Below the pieces are notes generated by a model. It saw only the letters and a program-made list of their open reading frames with translations. It did no database searches and was not told where the DNA came from. A program made the translations under genes and the position numbers. From Pseudeuparius sepicola (lineage: Eukaryota > Arthropoda > Insecta > Coleoptera > Anthribidae), in assembly GCA_963920635.1 (NCBI GenBank), contig OY987303.1, positions 58,738,278 through 58,802,277 of the forward strand: 64,000 nucleotides of DNA. Direction: 5' to 3'. How positions within the stretch are numbered: position 1 is the stretch's first letter; every line of letters begins with the position of its first letter. Below are positions 21,901-33,386 of this stretch, piece by piece.

Positions 21901-24900
21901 TACTTTTAACCCTACTTATGGAGCAAATTTTTTAGTTAATTTTTAAGAAATTCCTTGTTATTATACAAAAAAATAAACTATAACACATACGAAAAAATAC
22001 CAAGAATATATATTTATTTAGAATTAAAATCTACAACCAAAAAAATGCAATCCATTTTATTACAATACAAGGTGATTCATTTTTTAAAAACAATAATTAT
22101 TGTACTAATTGCCCACTTATAGCCGCGATAACGTGCACCAAATATGACTTAAATACCTTAACTAGTTTGGTAAATATTCAATAAAGTCCACATATTCTTT
22201 AAAATTTTAACACCCTGTAACTTTTCTCTGAAATTTTAAAAATATGTAGTTTATAAGAAAAAAATTGGTTATTTTTGAAGATCTATCACCTGGTAAAGTC
22301 TTGTCATCTTCCCTCTCACTCTACAGGTTGTTCCAAATTTAGTCGGCACTATTGGTAATTTTTTTATTACGACGGTGAAAATAGGAAAAAATTGGACATC
22401 GCGTGTCCGAGATATTGCCAAAAAGGTACTTTTTAAAATGAAACTCTCTGCATATTATTTCATAGATCGAAACATAACTTAATTCTGTATAAAAAATTTA
22501 TAACTTTTTTATGTAAAACAAAAAACTAGGCAGATATTTCCATGTTTGATTATAAAACAGAGTAGCCTGCGAATTTGTTATTAATAATAAAAAAGTGCCA
22601 CTACAAAGCTTAATATGGAACAAGAATTAGTGACTAATGTTCTATTTTTTACCATTATATATAATCACAGTTAAGTGTTCAAAAATACCCCCTCAATACA
22701 CTTCTGAGCAAGTTTTCTTTGGTAGGTATTCCATGGCGTTTCATGACATTCCATGGTGTTCCATGGAACAGCCTGAGTACGTCTACGTTCTCCCTTGTGC
22801 GCGACGCAACTTTACAAACGAAATTCTCCAAACTGTTATTATGTACTGTATGTCTGCGGTGACTAGACCGTAAATAATATGCCCCGTCGCAGCTGGCCGA
22901 CTATCCCGACGCAAAACGTGAGCGGCGGCAGCCGCAGCAGCGCCGGTTGCGGGGGGGCTGCGCCGCCGCTTCCGTCGCCCGCAGCGCCATCTGCGCTGCT
23001 CGGCTCGCCCGAAACTCTCAGCCGATCGTCGCCGTCGCGAGCGCCGCCGCAGCCTCAGCCCGCGAGGTCTTCGGCAACGCAACACGTGCAGATCATGGCT
23101 CCCAAGTGAGTGCAGATCGGAGACCGACGATTTATTGGTTTGTTTTATCGTTCATTGTTTTAGAACAATATCACCGGGACCACTGGCGATAGCCGGATAC
23201 TACCACCAACACCAACAATTTCCGGTAGTAAGGAGACTGTCTAGAGCGGAGAAACAAATCGAATGGAAGCAGCTCGGAGCGTAAGTTAGAATAAACGCTG
23301 AAACAAATCACAATGCTGATGTTTTTTTTTGTACAGAGATGCCCTCGCGACAACACTATCCGCACTTTACGGCAAACTACTGGTTGTAATGGGGACAGCA
23401 TTTCCCATGGCAGAAGTAATTTCCACTTACATTCCACCCTCTTTCTACGAAGCATATTACCTATACCTATACATTGGTAGTATGTTTTTTCTGCTCTACA
23501 TGTACCTGGTGCTGCTTAGAGACAAACGTGCCATGCGCAAGGCTAGAGAATCTAGCTCCAGTAAGTACCTATGTATACAGGGTGAGTTTTTTTGGATGAC
23601 CACCATGGGGATCTCGGATACTAGCAGACCTAGAAGAAAGGTTGAATGGGGAAAGAATTGCGGTTTTGAATGTTCAATCTAATATCCCTTTTGGATTTTT
23701 AAAAAAGTTCATGGCTCACTAGATATTTTGAAAAGAGTGATTTTTTGCTATTTCATCAGATCTCTGTAGCTCCGTTATTTCTGATTATACAGAAAAACTG
23801 TAGAGACAAAAATTGTAGATAATTTTGGGCTTAATAAGATAGTCTAATCCAATTTTTTTATGTTGTTTGTGATTTTTGGGATATGACATAAACTTGTGTT
23901 TTTTAAATGTAAATCATAGCTGGCTGTGGCTTTATCGAATCGGCCATTTTTTGAGCTTTCCAAAGATGTAATACTCGGCATAGTTATTATAAAAAATAAA
24001 ACAGCTATGGCTAATTTTCTGATTTTTTTTTTTTTAATTTTCACATAGCCATGGAATATTTTCATAATTACGTTCTATTTTACAATTAGACACATGTACT
24101 TCAAACTTTCTAATATTTTGTTTTTAGCTGGTAACAAAATGTAACAAAATAAAACAAAAGTTAAATAAATCAAATTAAAATTATTATAATTTTAAAAGGT
24201 GTTCAAGCAATCCACCATTATTATTTATGCAAATATTGCATCTTTTTAAAAGTGAATTTGTCGCCTTTCTTAGACAGCGCCTGTCAATAAGGGCAATTGC
24301 TTCTAAAACAGCTGCTCTTAATTCAACAATTGTCTCATAGTTTATTTTGTACTGTTCCCCACAAAAAGAAATCCAAAACTAAATCGTGGGATCGGGGCGG
24401 CCAGGAAATAAGTTTATTTCTCCCTATCCAACTATTCGGATAGAGCTGATAATTAATTTCGTAATTTCTTACGGGCAAATATTTATGTGGTGGAGCTCCA
24501 TCATTATAATTTTTGTTTTATTTTGTTACATTTTGTTACCAGCTAAAAATAAAATATTTGAAAGTTTTAAGTATGTCTTATTATTATAAAATAAAACGTA
24601 ATTATGAAAATATTCCATGGCCGACTATGTGAAAATTAAAAACAAAAATCAGAAAATTAGCCATATCTCTTTTATTTTTTATAATAACTATGCGGAGTAT
24701 TATCATCTTTGGAAAGCTTAAAAAATGGCCGATTTAATAAGGCCACAGCTAACTATTGAGCATTCAAAACTGCAATTCTTTCCCTATTTAACCTTTGTTC
24801 TAGCTCTGCTAGTTTCTGAGATACCCATAGTTGTCATCGAAAAAAACTCACCCTGTATATAAAAAAGAGTTTTATATTTTATTTAGTTTTTATAATTTTT

Positions 24901-27900
24901 GCATAACTCTCTTATTTTTAAAAAATAAAATAAATCATTCATAAATCATTCATAGCTCTAACATTTCCAGATTTTACACAAAAAACAACAAAAACAAATT
25001 GAATCTTGATTATTTAAAATTACCACCAGTTGATTTACGTAATAGTTTAATAAAACAATTCATCTTTACTCACATTTATTTTCATAAATTAACAAATTAT
25101 TCCTTATTTATTTTCCTTACTTCCTTACTTTACCAAATTGTGCACTTACGTTCAGGATTCATTGGACTATTCCTAGGACAATTGTACACTTTGGCGAAAT
25201 CTTCCGAGTTGCTTAATACGCCGATAACTCGAAAAATGCCTGGAGAGTGCACAGAAGTTTTCATACGGTTCACCGCAGCTTCTATCTTTTGCTGGCCGCA
25301 CCATACTTGAGCGAAATTCAGGAAAAATAACTGCTTACCAGTTAGATTCAAATCTACAATAATTATTCGTCAAAACTTAACGAACCAGATGCCCCTGTTA
25401 CCTGGCAAAGACTCGTCAGCTTCCGAATTCTTAGAAAGCCAAGTTTCGTAAGCTCTAAATGCTTCCTTTAGGCCTCCATTGTCAGCAATATTTTCTCCTT
25501 GTGTTAGATAGCCGTCTAAAGCCACCTTAAGTTCAGGTAGCATGTATTGGCTAAAAGAAAAAATAACAGTTGGCACCTTTGTTTTCTTTAAATTCACTTA
25601 CCTACGTACCTGTACTGATCAATCATGCACTGTGACTTCTCGTAGAACTTCACTATAGATGATTCACGCCACCACATGTGGAGGTTGCCTTCTTGATCAA
25701 AGAGTCTACCTTGAAATTATTAAGAATGGAAAAATGTTATCTTAACGTTAAATGTTACCTTTGTCATCAAATCCGTGTGTGATCTCATGTCCGATAACTA
25801 CGCCAATACCACCAAAATTTAAAGCTTTGGGGAAGTGCTTATGGTAAAATGGCGGCTGTAACATCCCTATAAACAAACATGTAAGCCAGTAGGTAAGGGG
25901 GCACTTGGGGCGCCCTCCTCCACTTTCCCCGTGCGTGACGCACGCGACGCAAGCCACGCACGCGACGCACGCCACGCGCCCCACATACGACTGGGCGCCC
26001 CAAGTGGCCCCTTACCTACTTAAGTCCAATCTTTGAATGATGGACCAAACAAGAAATTTTACCTGCCGGAAACATGATCTGGTTTTTATTTCTACTATAG
26101 TAAGCATTGACGACTGCTGGTTGGGTGCTCCACAGAGTTCTGTTCGCAGTTGAGCCAATACGCTTTTTCTCAGACCAAGTTAGATGGCGCAAAATGCTTA
26201 GGATGTTTTCGAAGAAGAAATCCTTGTGCACTTCTATGTCGTTGTACCTTGCCGAGAGTTCTGGAAGTTACCAAATACGTTACAACGTTGTCACAATAAA
26301 ACTGTTATTTACCTGCTTCGTTGAGAATGAAATCTGGGTAGCCGATTTTTAAATCCATCAGGTTTATTTTCATTTTAGCGTAGTCTTTAGTGTGATTGTC
26401 TAACCAAGTGTTTTCTTCTAGGATACTTTTGAAAGCTTCCTCAAGTTCCTTGGTCATTTGAGTAGTATCCGTCTTGCTTGTTTCATCAAAGTACTTGCGT
26501 ACGAATAATGATCCTAATGCCATACCTAAAGTAATTGGATCATGATACTATAACCTTTGATACAGGATTTACCCATATTTGAATTAACTTGTGCCACACA
26601 AAACTGCCACCTCGGCAATTGCTTTTCTTTTCCAAAAAGAATATAATAAAATCTTTGCTTGGCTTCCAAGAATTTTTCATCCAGATTACTAGTTCTGTGT
26701 CTTACAAATCTCCAAATCAAATAATTTTGCAAAACTTTCTTACTCGTGATACTTAACAAATAGAAAAGATCGTGCAAGTATTTCACACAGTAACATGCTA
26801 CTGGCGTTTGCAGATCTACATTTTTTCCAAGTATAACGTCGAAATATGACTTCCAATCAAACTGTGGAAAGTACAATGTCATCGAAGCCAGGTCTATACG
26901 TAAATACATGTCAGAAATGTTTCTTCGATCATCCATCGAAGCAACAATCTCGGCGAGTTGAGTTTCAAACTTTATCATATCGTCCACTTCTTGTTCGAGA
27001 TTCTTATTTTTCCCAGAAATAAGTTCAGCAACTGTTATGATAAATATCTTGTAAGCAGAAACATATCTAATATATGAATGGTCCAAGTAGTATTCTCTTG
27101 CAGGCAGACCTAGTGTGGTTTGATCAATATGGACGATATATTCGTTGGAGTTCTTGATATCTGGTCCTATCCATTCCGCTACAAGAACGTCATTGTTGAG
27201 TAGTTTTAATCTAAAATGTTTGTTGTAATAGGTATTTGTCAGTGTCTTCATTTATACCTGGCTAGTAACCAAATTAAATCAAACGTCGTGGATGACCAAT
27301 TCGATGAAATCAGGGGCCATCCCCCTAGTTCATTTACAATCTTCATAAGAGGTTCCGTTTTCCTTTTGCCTATCGTTTCTTGATTCATACAAGACTAAAA
27401 TAGGATTACATTATCTAAATTTCTACAAAGGGCAATAATTCACTTGATAGAAAATTTTTGCTTTAATGGTAGCATCGCCAGTGTTGTTGGGGGCAAGATT
27501 CAAATCTAAGAAGTTAATTTTCGTGGGTTGTTCAGTTTGAGAAACTTTCTCTGGTGGATATTCTTCTTCGAGAAGTTCCTTTAGGACAGAGTCTAAGTTT
27601 TCCCGGACCATTTCGAAGACGTCGTACGTAGATTTTTCTGGAGGAACCTTGTAGTATTTTTTCCAGTTTCCACACGCGAATTCGTAGAAATCGTTGCATG
27701 GATTGATGTCTGGGTTTATGTATTTTTTCATTGTTTTACCTAAGAGTTATTTATACAAGTACTTACTGGCAAAGGTCTTTCTCAAACTTACTTTGTAAAC
27801 ACCTAACTTCTTTAACGTCCATTTGGTTAGTCCAGAAATTGGATTTATTTTGTAAACCCGTAGAATTCTCATTATCTATATGGCAAATGTCTTGAACACT

Positions 27901-30161
27901 CGCGATATTAGCCAAGTTATTACTGATATTATGAAAAGCCACGTAAACTTTTTGTATCCTCTCGTCTTGGGCTAAGACGTCGCATTTTACTAAACATCTT
28001 TCATCGTCAGGTCCTAAACTAGCTACACATTTTTCTTCGGTGTCCATCAAATTGAACTGCTCCAATCCGTTAAAAAAGCTGTTCTTGTCTTTTGTGGAGT
28101 AGTGGTTTATTTTGTGATTGAGGCACGTGGATTCTGGAGCAAATATAGTTTTGGTGTCCGTCAGTACTTCTCTTCTTTCTTCGTTGTCTAGAACTTCGAA
28201 TTGGTCGTACTTCTTCATGCAGAACTTTGGTGCTAGGATTCCACTTAGAAGGAACTGTAGCAAAGATACTGTAATAATTATTGACATTTTTATGGTTTAT
28301 ATTTGACTTCAGACAAGTTATACAGGGACAGGGACTGGAACTATTCTAAAAGGGCTGCAGGGATCAGTTATAGAGATTTAAAGTTAGTGGTATTTCATTT
28401 GAGTTCATTTGATATATTTACTATCATATCTTTCAGAATCTAAATCAACAAAAGAAGAATCGATAACGGACGAGGAATCCGACAACGACTCGGCAACCAA
28501 TTCCAGCATCAATTCTTGTGGCAGTTCTCACAGTTACAGACCTAGGAAGTCTTCGTTTAATATGGCCGGCCAAAAGCACAATCATTATGGAAGTTTCTAC
28601 CTCAGAATGGGAGCAGTTGGTACCTAAGTATAAACAAGTCAGCTGTTCACTAATTTAACTTGTTCGCGTCTTTCAGCATTTGGAATTGGTAGCATGATAT
28701 ACTCAGGACTAGAATTTGGACAATACTTCGAATTAGAGAGGAACACCAAGTGCCACAACGTTCTGTTAGCTCTGACGCCAGCCACTAGGATGGTGTTCAT
28801 TTTTGTACAGATGTACTTCATTTTTCTAAATACCGAAGTGAGTGTGAGTAGGTATGCTGTTTTTGTTATAATTTATTTTTATGATGTTTTTCTGTAGCAA
28901 ATGAGGGTGTACAGGCATAAGATAGCCGCTAGATTTGGACTGATGCACATGATAGGCACCAATTTGTCAGTGTGGTTGAACGTTCTGGTTCAAGAGACCA
29001 AGCACGAAATTTTAACTTTCTACAACCCAGAAAACAATTCGTTGAGGATATCTCACAGAATTCCCAATAAAGGGTACATTTTGGGGTAGGTTTTTTAAAT
29101 TGGTTTGTCTGGCCTTGATAAATTTGCTTGCAGCCTGCCATCTACATCATCACACCATTCTTCGGAAACGCATCACCACGTGGTGGCTCGTGGTCTAAAA
29201 GGCCCGCATCTCCTATACGAGTGCCGGCGAACCAACATCATTGGTTCTTTGGTGCAAGACGCCTCGCCATTCCTTTTCCCCTGCACCATCGAGTACAGTC
29301 TCATTTGTGCCGCTATACTCTACGTGATGTGGAAGAGCATTTCTAAACTTCCCAGCACGGGTGAGACGATGGACATCAAATTATACTACGGGAACTTATT
29401 GTACTTTTTTAGGAGGACAAGGGGTTAAAGCGCGAACTGACTTGAACACCTACAAGAGAAGCCCTCATCATTACTCTGTCGATTGTGCGAGAGCCCACAA
29501 AGGCCTCTTCGTTGGCATTCTCTTCTTGGTCCTCGCCATCATCTCGCTCATACTGTTCTTCGTCCTGATCTCCCGTCCAGAGTCCATCAGCCTCGCCGTC
29601 TTGGAGGTGAACATCTGCGAGCTCTGCCTCTACGGCCTCACCACGGTTGCTTCGATCATCGGCATGTGGCAGGTGCGCCAGCTGAAGTACGACGGTAGCA
29701 AGAACCTCCAGCTCGACAACATACTGCTGGTGGGCGCCCAGACGGGCATGTTCATATACAGCACGTTCACGATCATCGGCGGCCAGTTCACGGTACAGAG
29801 GAACACGGTGCTGGTGCTGGCGACGGCGCTGGCCTCGCTGCTCCAGACCACGTGCCAGACGATCTTCATCCTGGACGCGTCGAGGAGGTCGTGCGTGACG
29901 CCGGACCAGATCAGGAAGAAGCCGGGCAGGGAGATAGTGACGTTCCTGCTGGTGACCAATCTGGCGATGTGGGCGATAAACACGCTGGAGAAGTCTCGGG
30001 CGGAATCACACCCGATACAGCTCCACTTCTACGGGCTGTGGGCGTGGACGATTATAACGCACGTGTCGATGCCGCTGGCGATTTTCTATCGGTTCCATTC
30101 GACCGTTTGCCTGTGCGAGGTATGGAAGAGGGCGTACAAGATGAAACCGACTTACATGTGA
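18988..30161 (+). CDS. otopetrin proton channel, first paralogue
   Basis: Otopetrins are dimeric proton-selective channels of the plasma membrane; insect members act in acid taste and acid-base physiology. Coding exons are 18988-19214, 22893-23105, 23164-23280, 23337-23560, 28437-28619, 28677-28837, 28898-29085, 29134-29360 and 29413-30161. They total 2289 nt, 762 aa, in frame throughout. The first 185 residues are low-complexity cytosolic sequence. Twelve membrane helices follow, from [13 protein letters not shown] (TM1) to [19 protein letters not shown] (TM12). Family hallmarks are [20 protein letters not shown] (TM3) and IARFGLMH-type TM5. The TM2-TM3 cytosolic loop is Ser- and acid-rich. 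The extracellular TM5-TM6 loop has a His cluster ([11 protein letters not shown]). Intron 4 contains a mariner relic and an antisense neprilysin gene. The exon 1 and 2 junction is the weakest part, because the exon 2 acceptor has a poor pyrimidine tract. The core is certain. Confidence 0.9.
19483..20104 (-). repeat. repeat family C, copy 2, inverted and interrupted
   Basis: Same family as 15016-15445 in opposite orientation, lying in the first intron of the first otopetrin. It is split by a 227-bp element at 19584-19810. Confidence 0.85.
19584..19810. mobile_element. 227-bp element with CAAAGAGGAT ends and 7-bp target duplication
   Basis: Ends are CAAAGAGGAT and ATCCTCTTTG, with a second inverted block GTCAAATGGAGCCCAA / TTGGGCTCCATTTGAC inside. 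ATAATAG is present on both sides (19577-19583 and 19811-19817). The uninterrupted family C copy near 15320 has this word only once, which shows the insertion directly. A 7-8 bp duplication would suit a hAT-like transposase, but the ends are not classic hAT. Confidence 0.85.
20374..20384 (+). CDS. candidate alternative first coding exon of the first otopetrin
   Basis: ATG CCC GTC AG followed by the donor GTACGTTT ends in phase 2, exactly as the 18988-19214 exon does (also ...GTC AG). Joining to the exon at 22893 gives M-P-V-S-W-P-T. The upstream sequence at about 20280-20310 is locally GC-rich with a TCAGTGCG initiator-like word, which suits an internal promoter. The coding part is only 11 nt, so support is the splice signal and phase match alone. 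Confidence 0.35.
21336..22219. repeat. foldback element with TACAGGGTGTTAAA ends
   Basis: Left TACAGGGTGTTAAA and right TTTAACACCCTGTA flank arms that mirror each other for more than 150 bp (GTGGGTAATTAGTACA against GTACTAATTGCCCAC). It has the same architecture as 45834-47257. It lies in the first long intron of the first otopetrin. No coding is seen. Confidence 0.8.
23576..24857 (-). mobile_element. mariner-like element 15 nt inside otopetrin intron 4
   Basis: TA-flanked CAGGGTGAGTTTTTTTGG and its complement bound arms of more than 500 bp. The small centre (about 24160-24510), read on the minus strand, contains a transposase C-terminus in broken frames. SWPPRSHDL precedes a block ending [17 protein letters not shown], the usual tail of insect Tc1/mariner transposases. 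The catalytic core is otherwise lost. The left end starts 15 nt after the exon 4 splice donor at 23561. Confidence 0.85.
25130..28287 (-). CDS. neprilysin-like M13 zinc metallopeptidase, predicted secreted
   Basis: M13 peptidases cut bioactive peptides outside the cell. Exons in transcript order are 28287-27792, 27739-27444, 27394-27258, 27210-26573, 26525-26313, 26260-26063, 25866-25759, 25709-25610, 25550-25402 and 25353-25130. They total 2559 nt, 852 aa, in frame throughout. The M13 domain starts near residue 168 with [15 protein letters not shown]. It carries NAYY (substrate binding), HEITH (zinc, about residue 686), GENIADNGG (third zinc ligand, about 748), HSPGIFR, and the C-terminal CTIW. 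All key residues are present, so it should be active. The N-terminus [19 protein letters not shown] looks like a cleavable signal peptide; the usual cytosolic tail plus anchor is absent. About 140 Cys-containing residues precede the M13 domain and are unlike standard neprilysins. AATAAA on the minus strand lies near 25113. The gene lies wholly inside an otopetrin intron. Confidence 0.95.
25888..26021. repeat. small MITE with ACGCACGCG core in a neprilysin intron
   Basis: AGTAGGTAAGGGGGCACTTG and its near-complement CAAGTGGCCCCTTACCTACT flank a CpG-rich core made of repeated ACGCACGCG/GCCACGC words. It lies between the exons encoding FPAG and GMLQPPF. Confidence 0.8.
28288..28436 (-). promoter_or_regulatory. 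compact neprilysin promoter region
   Basis: Only 149 bp separate the neprilysin ATG from the otopetrin exon at 28437 on the other strand. Unless a 5' UTR exon lies further away, the whole promoter must overlap the otopetrin intron and perhaps its exon 5. AAATATAAAC lies just upstream of the ATG, and no strong TATA box is seen further up. Confidence 0.35.
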
Positions 30162-30334
30162 GGACTTTTCAAGACTGGTAGGGTAGGTATAAGGGGGAAA
30201 CGACGAAAGGTAAATTTCGGACGGAACGATAATAGAGCTTTCCTTATGATATTTTTGTTTACAAGTCTTTACTTTTACTTTGACTACAGTGTTTTTAAGA
30301 TATTTAGCTGCAATTTGATATTCAGAAACCGGCC

Positions 30335-30340
30335 AATAAA
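30335..30340 (+). terminator. polyadenylation signal of the first otopetrin
   Basis: AATAAA lies 174 nt after the stop codon in GGCCAATAAAC, the first canonical signal downstream. Confidence 0.5.
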
Positions 30341-30604
30341 CTATCCTTTAACGTTACACAAAATTTCACATTTTTCAAAATAACTCGAAAACGAAAAAAG
30401 ATATTAGAAATCCGTTTGTACCATTTTATTGACGCGTTCTGCTCACGGATGGGCGATTGTCTTTTTAGTAATTTTTTCTAATAGAACGCCTTTTTTTCTC
30501 AATTAAAAAAAAATAAAAGTTTGACTTGGTCCATAAAAATAACTATGCTACAAAAAGAAATCTATACCAAATCTCAACTAAATATCTTCATAAATAGGTT
30601 TACA

Positions 30605-31663
30605 TACAGGGTGACCCACTGGAAATAAAAACGCACCCGTACATTTTTTATTTTTCATCCGATTTTAGCCGTTTTTTAAAAGATAGGTAACAAAAAACTC
30701 TACTAATAACGAAAACCATTTAACGATTTTTTTTATTTAAAATATGACACCTAAGCGTTAATCAGGACACCCTAAAACCGCCATATACATATAAAATTTG
30801 AATTATAAAGGGATTCCTTTCTTCTGCGCTGCCAAAGTTGAGCAAAATAGGAATTTTAAAGGAATATGACAAGTCAAGGGATCCCCTTAAAACAGTTGAA
30901 TGGTCAACAGGACCACTTAAAATGTTGGTGTGTAAAGATCCAATAGAAAATATAAAGGGTGTCTTTCTCTGTATCATCTCAAAATAATGAATTTTTTGGG
31001 GTCAAAAATCGAGTATATCAAAAACGCCCCAAACACTATAAACGAACCAAATCTAAAAATACAGAAACCTGAGAGTCCAGTAAGTCCATATGAGGGTGTG
31101 CCACAACAGGAACGCACAGAAAATGTATCATCTTAGACAGTGTCTTTATTGATAGATGTCCAATAATGTAAATTGTTTTTTATTTGTTGGTTGGCATTTT
31201 GTAAAGGAATAAATTACTTTTGAGTTTATTAATGTATTTTCAATAATTCCAGAGCACCCCTGACCAGTATAAAGTTTAATAAAAATTCAGCATTTTGAGA
31301 TGGCCCAGAGAAAAAGACCGTGAACATTTTTGTGTTGAATCTTTGCACACTAACACTTTGAGTAGTCCTGTTGATCATTCATCTGTTTTGACGGGATTCC
31401 ATGGCACACTTGACTCTCCAGATGCCTTTAAAATTCCTATTTTGCTCAAATTTGACACACTGACAGATGGAACTCCCTGTATATTTGTTGTTAAAATTTG
31501 GTATATAGGGGTTTCAGGGAGTCCTGATTAATGCTGTTGTTTTAGATTTTAAATAAAAAAATCGCTAAAAGGTTTTCGTAATTTTTACTAGAAACAATTT
31601 CATAGTGGGCCTTGAAAATAAAAAATTACGGGGGTGCTTCCATCTCAAATGGGTCACCCTGTA
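30605..31663. repeat. 1.06-kb foldback element of the CAGGGTGACCCA family
   Basis: TACAGGGTGACCCACTGG and AATGGGTCACCCTGTA form the ends. The left arm (30605-31000) and right arm (31290-31663) are divergent inverted copies: AGTTGAGCAAAATAGGAATTTTAAA against TTTAAAATTCCTATTTTGCTCAAATT. Related copies are at 49320-51015 and, in part, 6188-6370. No coding is seen. Confidence 0.75.
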
Positions 31664-33349
31664 TAATGATAATGTATAAAATATACGTAAGTAAAATACT
31701 TATATTATGTCCATTATTATATTGCAATAAATTTTTTTCTTGTCCTATCATATTCTATATCATATTGATTATGTAACCTCAAAAATATTCTATCAATGGG
31801 CAATATAAAACATATCCCTGTATATCTAAGTCTTATATTAATCTTTCTATATTCGATTGGTATGCAAATATTTTATTATGTGCAAATATTTTGAGGAAGT
31901 GTTCTACAGTACAAAAATGTGGTTTCGATTTTTTTTCTCAAGGGACTCTAGAAGGCCAGAATATATATATTCGTCTTTTTGCAAAACTTTTTTATAAGTT
32001 AGTTTATTTAATTCGGATATTTTTTTACTCCCATTATTTTTTCACTAACATAATAGCTTGCCTAATTTTCTATTTCCTATATTCTCATAATTTCAATACA
32101 GTCATTGACACTCACGACTGCGTAAAAACATAGAAGGCCAATGTCATTTTTGTAACTTTTTGCAAAAGTGTCTTCCAAGTTGCTGGTAACATATCCCAAA
32201 ATTGAAGTTTCGAGGTTGAAGTGTTTTTGAGAAAAAATCAAAATCAAATTTTTTGTCCCTCATAACTTTGTTTAAATCGGAAAATTTCGCATGAAGGTCC
32301 CACCTTAAAAACACTTTTTTTAAGTATTTGCACATCATTGCGGAACACCCTGTATAAGCACAAGGAAATAAAAAATGCTCTCGAGAAATTTTCTCAGCAT
32401 TTCTCGTTTGTGATTTCAACGCAATTTAAATTTTTGTAATTTTTACATTATACACCTTGATTATTAGATACTAAAGTACAAATGAATGATGTGGCTCAAA
32501 ATATAACTAGTATATTGTGATTATCTTGTATACTGTTAGAACTTTTTTACATGGAAATAAATGATCCACTGTGTTCTAGCTTGGTAAAAATTTCAAACTG
32601 TCGTTTGAAATTTTTTGTAGTCTTTCGAGTTAATTTCAAAAATTACAAGTTGCAGGTACAAACCTACGGGAACAAAATAACTGGGTATAGGATTGTAGTC
32701 CGATTTGTAGAAGGCATTTTTATACCGTTTGATACAAGTAGTTTAGAAAATCCATTAGATTAGTTAGCGAATATTATGATGATGAGATAACCACATGAAT
32801 CATGATAAAAACGTGCTTAATAATAATGTTCATTTTTTGCCAACAACTGTTTTATAATTTCAATAAAAATTAATCAAAAAAATTTAGAAATAATTGTCGT
32901 TTTTACGAAAAATATTGTACCTATTCTAGTTGCGCGTAATCTTTTGTTTCTTGATTAAAAATGCTCGATAATATGATAGTTACCATGATCATGATGTGTT
33001 CTTTTGTAATGCGGGTTATTATTAATTATTTATTGTCATATTATAGTTGTTTTAGTTGTTAAAGTTTTATAGAATTCTATTGTATTTATACATACCTACG
33101 TTGGAGTGCTTATTTTATTTACTATTAATTGTGATTGATACAAGTTGCATTTGCATTGTAACAAAAAAAGGAATGAAAATGGCGATGAATATTAACTTTT
33201 TAAATTTGCACCTTGTATATTGAAGTGGCGTAATAGTAATAGTAGTAGGTAACTACTTCATATACAAAAAATTGTTCTCCTATTTCTAGTCAAAGGAAAG
33301 TATAATGCAACTTGTTAAGGAACTGCATGATATGTTTATTATTATTTAG
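31664..33349. other. AT-rich intergenic with solitary element end
   Basis: A GCGGAACACCCTGTATA end lies near 32340-32356. The open frames at 31891-32133, 32144-32419 and 32551-32763 are AT-biased and unrecognised. No gene is supported. Confidence 0.5.
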
Positions 33350-33386
33350 TAGACTCAGTGTCTACTACTCCCTGTATGACAGTCTG

